This document shows, piece after piece, positions 1-4,977 of a stretch of DNA of 6,805 nt. The DNA lies in NCBI GenBank assembly GCA_002312935.1, contig DCAT01000133.1, positions 1 to 6,805 on the forward strand, given 5' to 3'. A model generated the notes under the pieces. It made no database searches. It had not been told where the DNA came from and saw only the letters and a program-made list of their open reading frames with translations. The DNA comes from Oceanospirillaceae bacterium UBA1126. GTDB lineage: Bacteria; Pseudomonadota; Gammaproteobacteria; Pseudomonadales; Balneatricaceae. The position numbers were made by a program, and so were the translations under genes. Every line of letters begins with the position of its first letter. Position 1 is the stretch's first letter.

Positions 1-480
1 TATCAGGGTGAATTGCGGCAGCTTGTCACTGGTATTACCATTACTAATTCGATTTGTTTTGCCCCAAACAAATCCTGTGTTTATTATACCGACACACCTA
101 GCCAACAAATTATGCGCCAGCCCTTGGATAGTCAAGGCTGGCCAAAAAATGAAGCGAGTGTGTGGGTTGATTTACGGGAACAAAACCTAAACCCAGATGG
201 GGCGGTTGTGGATCGAAATGGTAACCTGTGGAATGCTCAATGGGGTGCTAGTCAAGTGGCTTGTTATAACCCAGCAGGTGAACTAATTAAACGGGTGACT
301 TTTCCTGCTAAACAAATTACCTGCCCGGCGTTTGGTGGGGTAAATATGGATATATTGTTAGCCACCAGCGCTGCTATAGATGCAGATAAAGAAGATAAAA
401 GTGCAGGAGTAACATTTACTATTCGCCTAGAAACAACCGGCCTGCCTGAGTACTGCGTGGAGCTAAAAAATGACTATTGA
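1..480 (+). CDS. SMP-30/gluconolactonase/LRE family sugar lactonase, C-terminal part (5' end outside window)
   Basis: Frame 1 is open from the left edge and stops at 478-480, giving the last 159 residues. Family members are about 290-300 residues, so roughly the first 140 are missing. The part seen is the C-terminal half of a six-bladed beta-propeller. ITNSICFAPN (residues 14-23 of the visible part) matches the family's NGL..SPDG motif and its Asn metal ligand (N16). NPDGAVVD (64-71) carries the Asp ligand (D66), equivalent to Asn154 and Asp204 of human SMP-30. TCPAFGG (107-113) and LATSA (120-124) are also family signatures. The third ligand, an N-terminal Glu, lies outside the window. Family enzymes open aldonolactones using a divalent metal. 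Next to a beta-galactosidase and GalM, a galactonolactonase is the likely role; arabinonolactonase or gluconolactonase cannot be excluded. The 3' end overlaps the next gene by 11 bp. Confidence 0.9.
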   Translation, partial: YQGELRQLVTGITITNSICFAPNKSCVYYTDTPSQQIMRQPLDSQGWPKNEASVWVDLREQNLNPDGAVVDRNGNLWNAQWGASQVACYNPAGELIKRVTFPAKQITCPAFGGVNMDILLATSAAIDADKEDKSAGVTFTIRLETTGLPEYCVELKNDY

Positions 481-2398
481 TTTAACACCTCCTACCAAAC
501 CAACTTTAGGGACCTGTTATTACCCTGAGCAATGGCCCAAAGAACAGTGGCAAAACGATGCACACCAGATGGTGGAGCTTGGCTTAACTTGGGTTCGTAT
601 TGCCGAATTTTCATGGGGTGTGCTAGAGCCAACACCGGGTGAGTTGTGTTGGCAATGGTTAGATGAGGCCATAGACGTGTTAGGCCAAGCAGGACTAAAA
701 GTAGTGCTTGGCACGCCCAGTGCTACGCCACCTAGGTGGATGCTCGATAAATGGCCTGACATGCTAGCGACAGATAATAGTGGCCATGCCAGAAAATTTG
801 GTTCACGCAGGCATTACTGTTTTAGCCACCTTGGGTACCGTGAAGAATCTGTGCGCATGGCTGCGCTAATGGCCAAGCGCTATGGCAACAATCCCTATGT
901 ACAGGCTTGGCAAGTAGATAACGAATATGGTTGTCATGACACTACCTATTCATACAGTGATGCAGCTAAGAGGGGTTTTCGCGTTTGGTTGCAACAGAAT
1001 TATGCCAATATTAATGTGCTTAATGAAGCTTGGGGTAATGTGTTTTGGTCTATGCAATACAATAATTTTGAGCAAATAGAATTACCCAACGCCACTGTCA
1101 CCGAAGCTAATCCAGCTCACCATATGGCATATCGACGTTTTAGTTCAGACCAAGTGTGTGATTTCAACTTAGCTCAAGTTCAGGCGATTAAGACATTTTC
1201 TAAGGCCCCTGTAAGCCATAATTTCATGGGTCGCATTACAGATTTTGATCATGCTGCTATGGCCCAAAATTTAGATTTTGTCACTTGGGACAGTTATCCC
1301 TTGGGTTTTTTAGAAGACCGTGTAAACGCAACTAGTGAGCACCAACGTCAATATGATCGCCAAGGCGATCCAGATTTTCAAGCCTTTCATCACGACCTAT
1401 ACCGAGGTGTGGGTAATGGCCGTTGGTGGGTCATGGAACAGCAGCCTGGGCCAGTGAATTGGGCGCCCTATAATCCTGCACCCTTGGCTGGTATGGTGCG
1501 TTTATGGAGCTGGGAAGCCTTGGCTCATGGCGCTGAAGCGGTGTGTTATTTTCGCTGGAGGCAGGCGCCTTTTGCTCAGGAACAAATGCATTCTGGGTTG
1601 TTGCGTCCGGACTCTAGTTTAGCGCCATGTTATGCCGAAATCCGTCAGCTTGCGCAAGAGATAGAATATTTTCCAATCAGTAAGGGCAAAGCAGATGTCG
1701 CTTTAGTCTTTGACTACACTGCTCAGTGGGCTTGGGAAATACAACCCCATGCTGCTAATACTAGTTACTTTGACTTGGTATTTGATTGCTATAAAGCATT
1801 GCGCAAACAGGGATTATCTGTTGATGTGCTGCCACCCTCTGCGTTACAGACTCAGGAGGTTTGTGACCAATATAAGGTGTTATGGGCACCGGGCTTAATG
1901 CACATGACTCAGTGTTTAAAAGACATATTAGTACACGCCAAAGGTCATGTTGTTTGGGGCCCACGTAGCGCTGCTAAAACCCAAGATATGGCCATTCCTG
2001 TGCCCTTACCACCAAACATTGATTCACTGAAAGTGACAGTTCACTCTTGTGAAAGTTTACGCCCAGATAGACCGATAGCTTTAGACCAAGGTGGTTATGT
2101 CATCAATTATCGGGAATTGTTGGACACTAACGCTAATGTTATTGAGCAAACTATGGATGGTGAACCGGTGTTAATTCAACACAATAAACAACTGTATTTA
2201 GCCGCATGGTTAGATCAAACCTGTTGGCAACGCGTGGTAAAAAGTGTTTGTGGCATGGCCAATGTATCTACCTTAGACATGCCTGAAGGAGTTCGTTGTC
2301 GCAATACTGGAACCCATTTATTTTGGTTTAACTATGATAATAAGCACCACAACGTTAGTGAACAGGTATTAGAACCAGGTGGTGTGTTAATTCAATGA
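470..2398 (+). CDS. Beta-galactosidase, glycoside hydrolase family 42
   Basis: A 642-residue protein, the usual length for GH42. The N-terminus (LGTCYYPEQWP, 13-23) starts the TIM barrel as in the family. The acid/base is Glu152 in WQVDNEYG (147-154) and the nucleophile is Glu323 in WWVMEQQPGPVNW (319-331), giving retaining hydrolysis of terminal beta-D-galactosides. Residues about 1-390 form the barrel, about 405-600 the glutamine-amidotransferase-like trimerisation domain (starts KADVALVFDY), and the tail a small beta domain. There is no signal peptide, so it is cytoplasmic and acts on imported oligosaccharides. By my alignment to Thermus A4 enzyme, three of the four zinc-site cysteines are replaced (S161, S163, A166); only C117 remains, so the metal site is probably absent. 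ATG 470 is preceded by GGAG at 459-462 with 7-nt spacing. It overlaps the lactonase gene by 11 bp and galM by 4 bp. The true substrate (lactose, galactan, agar or porphyran oligosaccharides) cannot be told from sequence. Confidence 0.95.
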   Translation: MTIDLTPPTKPTLGTCYYPEQWPKEQWQNDAHQMVELGLTWVRIAEFSWGVLEPTPGELCWQWLDEAIDVLGQAGLKVVLGTPSATPPRWMLDKWPDMLATDNSGHARKFGSRRHYCFSHLGYREESVRMAALMAKRYGNNPYVQAWQVDNEYGCHDTTYSYSDAAKRGFRVWLQQNYANINVLNEAWGNVFWSMQYNNFEQIELPNATVTEANPAHHMAYRRFSSDQVCDFNLAQVQAIKTFSKAPVSHNFMGRITDFDHAAMAQNLDFVTWDSYPLGFLEDRVNATSEHQRQYDRQGDPDFQAFHHDLYRGVGNGRWWVMEQQPGPVNWAPYNPAPLAGMVRLWSWEALAHGAEAVCYFRWRQAPFAQEQMHSGLLRPDSSLAPCYAEIRQLAQEIEYFPISKGKADVALVFDYTAQWAWEIQPHAANTSYFDLVFDCYKALRKQGLSVDVLPPSALQTQEVCDQYKVLWAPGLMHMTQCLKDILVHAKGHVVWGPRSAAKTQDMAIPVPLPPNIDSLKVTVHSCESLRPDRPIALDQGGYVINYRELLDTNANVIEQTMDGEPVLIQHNKQLYLAAWLDQTCWQRVVKSVCGMANVSTLDMPEGVRCRNTGTHLFWFNYDNKHHNVSEQVLEPGGVLIQ

Positions 2399-3420
2399 AT
2401 GTCCCGCCTTGTGCAATAGCACCTGATGGCAGTGACATATTCTCGGTCACGATTGGTGATGATTTGCTTCAGGCAACGGTGATTAGCTTTGGCGGGTGCC
2501 TGCAAGATCTGCGTTTAAGAAACTTTGACTACCCGTTGGTGTTGGGTTACGCCGATGCGGCTGATTACATTGGTAATGCGTCTTACCTTGGCGCAGTAGT
2601 AGGGCGCAATGCCAACCGCATTGCGCAAGGACGTTGCTCCATAAGTGGCCAAAAATTTTACCTAACAAAGGCTGGCAATGATCGACACCAATTACATGGT
2701 GGCCCCAAAGGGAGTAGTTTTCGCAACTGGCAGCTGGTGTCTTTAACGACTAACCAAGTGGTATTACAAGACCGACTTCCTCATGGTCATATGGGCTACC
2801 CTGGTAATTTAGACGTGCAAATCACCTACACCATTGAACAGCATGTATTGGACGTACAAATAGAGGCTCGGACGGATCAAACAACCTTGTGTAATTTTGC
2901 GCTGCACAACTATTTTAATTTGGACAATTCATTGACCCTAACTGATCATTGGTTACACGTATCTGCAGCAACCTATTTGCCGACAGGTATAAGCGGCATT
3001 CCTCTTGGCTATGAGAGTAGTGTGTGCAACACGGGGTATGATTACAGGCACATAAAGCCTGTTAAACACCTCGCTATCCAAGCCCCATTAGATCACAATT
3101 TTTGTATTACAAAGACGCCTAGCAAGCTAAAGGCTATAGCAGAGCTTCAGTCTCGCTCTTCTGGTTTAAATATGAAGTTGTTCAGTACCGAAGCAGGCCT
3201 GCAAGTTTATGACGCCGCACACGTCTGTGTGGCTGCCGAGAAGTCATTACATGGGCGTTCATACTCCCCTTTTTCAGGGCTGGCGCTGGAACCACAAGGC
3301 TGGCCAAATGCTGTTAACGAAAGCGAATTCCCCAACTCTATTTTGCACCCTAATAAGGTCTATTTTCAGCATACACGCTATAAATTTGATACTAAAGTAG
3401 ACGAGTCTCTAGTCATTTAA
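2395..3420 (+). CDS. galM: Aldose 1-epimerase (mutarotase, galactose mutarotase family)
   Basis: A 341-residue protein of typical GalM length. It interconverts the alpha and beta anomers of D-galactose and related aldoses in the cytoplasm. Motifs in order are GGCLQDL (33-39), GRNANRI (70-76), HQLHGG (98-103) with substrate-binding His101, LHNYFNL (170-176) with the general acid His171, LDHNF (232-236) with substrate-contacting Asp233, and LALEPQGWPNAVN (296-308) with the general base Glu299. All expected catalytic residues are present, so it looks functional. The start codon forms an ATGA overlap with the stop of the beta-galactosidase gene, which points to translational coupling; an AGGTGG lies about 12 nt upstream. 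GH42 enzymes release beta-galactose, which mutarotates; the enzyme keeps the anomer used by the next step available, whether galactose dehydrogenase or galactokinase. No clear terminator follows, so some transcripts may read into the tRNA region. Activity on other aldoses is possible. Confidence 0.93.
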   Translation: MNVPPCAIAPDGSDIFSVTIGDDLLQATVISFGGCLQDLRLRNFDYPLVLGYADAADYIGNASYLGAVVGRNANRIAQGRCSISGQKFYLTKAGNDRHQLHGGPKGSSFRNWQLVSLTTNQVVLQDRLPHGHMGYPGNLDVQITYTIEQHVLDVQIEARTDQTTLCNFALHNYFNLDNSLTLTDHWLHVSAATYLPTGISGIPLGYESSVCNTGYDYRHIKPVKHLAIQAPLDHNFCITKTPSKLKAIAELQSRSSGLNMKLFSTEAGLQVYDAAHVCVAAEKSLHGRSYSPFSGLALEPQGWPNAVNESEFPNSILHPNKVYFQHTRYKFDTKVDESLVI

Positions 3421-3495
3421 CCAGCAGAGCACCTGTGCCTTATTGTGGATATAAATGGGTGATCAAAAATACATACAATTTGAGATGGAAAGCAG
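3421..3495. other. Short gap between galM and the tRNA promoter
   Basis: No gene and no convincing operon terminator is visible here. The only inverted repeat I see is a tiny GCAC/GTGC pair with a two-base loop and no T tract. Readthrough from the galactose operon toward the tRNA is therefore possible. Confidence 0.5.
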
Positions 3496-3524
3496 TTTAC
3501 AATGCCTTAAAATCTTTGTATCAT
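3496..3524 (+). promoter_or_regulatory. Sigma-70 promoter for tRNA-Val with GC-rich discriminator
   Basis: The -35 is TTTACA (3496-3501, 5/6 match) and the -10 is TATCAT (3519-3524, 5/6 match), separated by exactly 17 bp. The following bases CCGGTC (3525-3530) form a GC-rich discriminator, the known mark of stable-RNA promoters under stringent (ppGpp/DksA) control. The predicted start near 3531 leaves a leader of about 33 nt before the tRNA. The stringent control is an inference. Confidence 0.7.
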
Positions 3525-3564
3525 CCGGTCCCAATGGCTTGTCGTGTAAGTCAAAAATTTTTCT

Positions 3565-3641
3565 AGGACTATAGCTCAGTTGGTTAGAGCGCATCGTTGA
3601 CATCGATGAGGTCGGCGATTCGAATTCGCCTAGTCCTACCA
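3565..3641 (+). tRNA. tRNA-Val (anticodon GAC)
   Basis: A complete 77-nt cloverleaf. The acceptor stem AGGACTA (3565-3571) pairs fully with TAGTCCT (3631-3637), followed by discriminator A and an encoded CCA (3639-3641). The D stem is GCTC/GAGC. The anticodon stem CATCG/CGATG closes the loop TTGACAT, with anticodon GAC at 3599-3601. The variable loop is AGGTC, and the T arm is GGCGA/TCGCC with loop TTCGAAT. GAC reads the valine codons GUC and GUU. A35, C36 and discriminator A73 fit known valine identity elements. The first pair is A1-U72, whereas E. coli valine tRNAs start with G1-C72 (from memory). It stands alone, between its own promoter and terminator. No direct repeat of the tRNA 3' end is seen downstream, so there is no sign of an integrated element. 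Confidence 0.96.
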
Positions 3642-3658
3642 TATTATGTAATAATAAC

Positions 3659-3697
3659 AGCCACTTAAGGCTAACCTTAAGTGGCTTTTTTATTTTT
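3659..3697 (+). terminator. Rho-independent terminator of tRNA-Val
   Basis: A perfect 12-bp stem (3659-3670 with 3675-3686), CTAA loop, is followed by a run of six T (3686-3691), one A and five T. It starts 17 nt after the tRNA CCA end. Seen from the minus strand the T tract is poor, so it mainly serves the plus strand. Confidence 0.92.
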
Positions 3698-3702
3698 AAT
3701 AA

Positions 3703-3729
3703 GGTGTGTTTGTACATTGGAAACACACC
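3703..3729 (-). terminator. Hairpin, possible terminator for the convergent GST gene
   Basis: A 9-bp perfect stem GGTGTGTTT/AAACACACC with a 9-nt loop lies about 60 nt beyond the GST stop codon. On the minus strand it is followed by TTATTAAAAATA, which is only weakly U-rich. It may instead protect 3' ends, or the GST transcript may end at the stronger hairpin beyond it. Position and symmetry are seen; the role is inferred. Confidence 0.4.
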
Positions 3730-3788
3730 AAGAATAGTTTCGTCCTCTCAGCTACCTTAGTTATATTATGTCACTTGCCTTAAGTTGT

Positions 3789-4427
3789 TTAGCTATTTTC
3801 AGAAATCCAATCTGCATAAATATGCCGTATGCTCGGGCGAGACATTGCGGCATGTGCAATTCGCTCAACATTAGGAAATTCGCTGATATTAGGATGTCCT
3901 TGTGTTGGACTTAACCACGTAGTTAACATAAAAAGGTATATATCGACTGCGCTAAAGTTTTTACCCAATACCCAGTCATTGTTACCAATCTGATCATCAA
4001 TTACTGTCCAAGTTTCCCGCAGACGCCGTATCCCGCGCTTTTGGGCGCTTGCTTCGTCTTCAGGCATGTCTACAAACCGATCTGGGTAATAGCTCGTTTG
4101 AAACGCAGTTTGTAAAGAGCTAGAAAAATACACCAAAGTTTGCAAATACAATCCTCGTGTGACGTCACCAGGCTTTGGCGCAAGATTTGCACCAGAATGT
4201 CGGTCGCACAGAAATATAATAATTGCGGCGCATTCGTACATCCCCTTATTATCATACATAAGCACGGGTACCCAACCATTTGGGTTTATCTCTAATTGCT
4301 TGGTTGGTCGAGGTTTACTCCGGTCTATCGTAGACTTAATTAATTCATAGTGGACGCCAAGTTCTTCTAAAATGACATGAACTCCCTGAGCCGCACTTTC
4401 ATTTGCATAAAATAATTTATAATTCAT
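3789..4427 (-). CDS. Glutathione S-transferase family protein
   Basis: A 212-residue protein with the two-domain GST layout. The N-terminal thioredoxin-like domain is about residues 1-78: KLFYANESAAQGVHVILEELG (4-24), then INPNGWVPVL (47-56) with the conserved cis-Pro Pro54, then ECAAIIIFL (65-73), matching the glutathione-binding ES.AI motif with Cys in place of Ser. The all-helical C-terminal domain (about 88-205) has the N-capping box and hydrophobic staple in FSAVDIYLFML (158-168). The family usually conjugates glutathione to electrophiles or reduces peroxides in the cytoplasm. The catalytic Cys of beta-class enzymes (GACS) is not present; Ser11 is the nearest candidate, so the class is uncertain. 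The start is supported by AAAAAGG (minus strand, 4437-4443) 9 nt before the ATG. It is monocistronic and convergent with tRNA-Val, so context says nothing about its substrate. No good promoter stands out; TATAAA near 4454-4459 (minus strand) is a weak -10 candidate. Confidence 0.92.
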   Translation of the reverse strand: MNYKLFYANESAAQGVHVILEELGVHYELIKSTIDRSKPRPTKQLEINPNGWVPVLMYDNKGMYECAAIIIFLCDRHSGANLAPKPGDVTRGLYLQTLVYFSSSLQTAFQTSYYPDRFVDMPEDEASAQKRGIRRLRETWTVIDDQIGNNDWVLGKNFSAVDIYLFMLTTWLSPTQGHPNISEFPNVERIAHAAMSRPSIRHIYADWISENS

Positions 4428-4868
4428 CTCGTTTTACCTTTTTACTAACAACCATTTATAGTGTTCTTTGAGCGCTAATGCAGTGAACATATCGATGTTA
4501 GTTCTTTTTAAAACTTTGGTTATGACCCCTTTTGTGGGTTACTGTGCCGTTTGAATAAACCATTACACCTGTTGCTGGAAATGCAGAAATAGCCGACTAC
4601 TGCTGACATAAGGCTACATTAGTAGAATTTTTTATGCACTTGATGTTCTGAGACTATGTCACTCTGGAGCCCAAAAATATATAAAGGCGTGAGCTTAAAC
4701 AGGCTGCTGACAACTAAAAATGTTGGTTGCTTGTATTTAATAGACGCCCTTGGGGCATTAAATTTTTAAAGATTAATGGCTCTGGCTGATATAAAACCAC
4801 TACTGGAGCACAGCAGAGTGCTGCTTGCTAATCACATTATTCCTAGCAACAAATAGGGTAGGTGTCTT

Positions 4869-4922
4869 ATGAGGTTGTCCAGTTGCCTGTCTAGTTTGGA
4901 CTGGCTTACTCTGATAAGGTGA
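4869..4922 (+). other. Short leader-like ORF (17 codons), first of two
   Basis: This frame reads MRLSSCLSSLDWLTLIR and ends with TGA at 4920-4922. It has AGGTG at 4860-4864, only 4 nt before the ATG, which is too close for a good ribosome binding site. It is in the same frame as the long downstream ORF and is separated from it by this TGA. It resembles the next short frame in starting ATGAGG after an AGGTG. It may be chance. Confidence 0.2.
4916..4921 (+). promoter_or_regulatory. Strong ribosome binding site not matched to the long ORF
   Basis: AAGGTG (4916-4921) sits 8 nt before ATG 4930, the ideal distance. That ATG is not in frame with the long exported-protein ORF. The ATG chosen for the long ORF (4965) has only the weak AGTGGA at 4952-4957. 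This makes the start of the downstream gene uncertain. Confidence 0.55.
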
Positions 4923-4929
4923 ATTAATT

Positions 4930-4977
4930 ATGAGGCTAAATTTTTCACTGCAGTGGATTGGCATATGGGAATTGTGA
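4930..4977 (+). other. Short ORF (15 codons) overlapping the start of the exported-protein gene
   Basis: This frame reads MRLNFSLQWIGIWEL and stops with TGA at 4975-4977, overlapping the long ORF by 13 nt. It has the best ribosome binding site of the region. Two readings are possible. It may be a leader peptide whose translation delivers ribosomes to ATG 4965. Or it may be the true N-terminus of the long protein, split by a one-base indel: the Arg-containing start would supply the positive n-region that the long frame's signal peptide lacks. The sequence alone does not decide. Confidence 0.35.

Larger units (their letters stand above)
4428..4964. other. Long AT-rich intergenic region, divergent promoters expected
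   Basis: This 537-bp stretch separates two divergent genes. I find no recognisable protein gene, tRNA or strong terminator. Only short open frames occur, including a 19-codon one at 4495-4554 without support. Short imperfect hairpins (around 4807-4823 and 4878-4902) have no T tract. A possible -10 for the rightward gene is TATAAA at 4790-4795, but no good -35 goes with it. The length is enough for regulator sites or a small RNA, but nothing in the sequence proves either. The last 100 bases hold two short leader-like frames, listed separately. Confidence 0.5.

Noticed and set aside
8..190. 60-codon plus-strand ORF in another frame
   Set aside because: It overlaps the SMP-30 frame, which has clear family motifs; it is a shadow.
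520..762. Minus-strand ORF inside the GH42 gene
   Set aside because: Antisense shadow of a well-supported enzyme gene with no family resemblance.
3565..3641. tRNA gene as an integration site for a mobile element
   Set aside because: No integrase gene and no repeat of the tRNA 3' end are visible downstream in the window.
3463..3726. 87-codon minus-strand ORF across the tRNA
   Set aside because: It runs antisense through the tRNA (the GEFESPTSSMSTM-type peptide is a known tRNA-antisense artefact) and through the terminator; no ribosome binding site or family.
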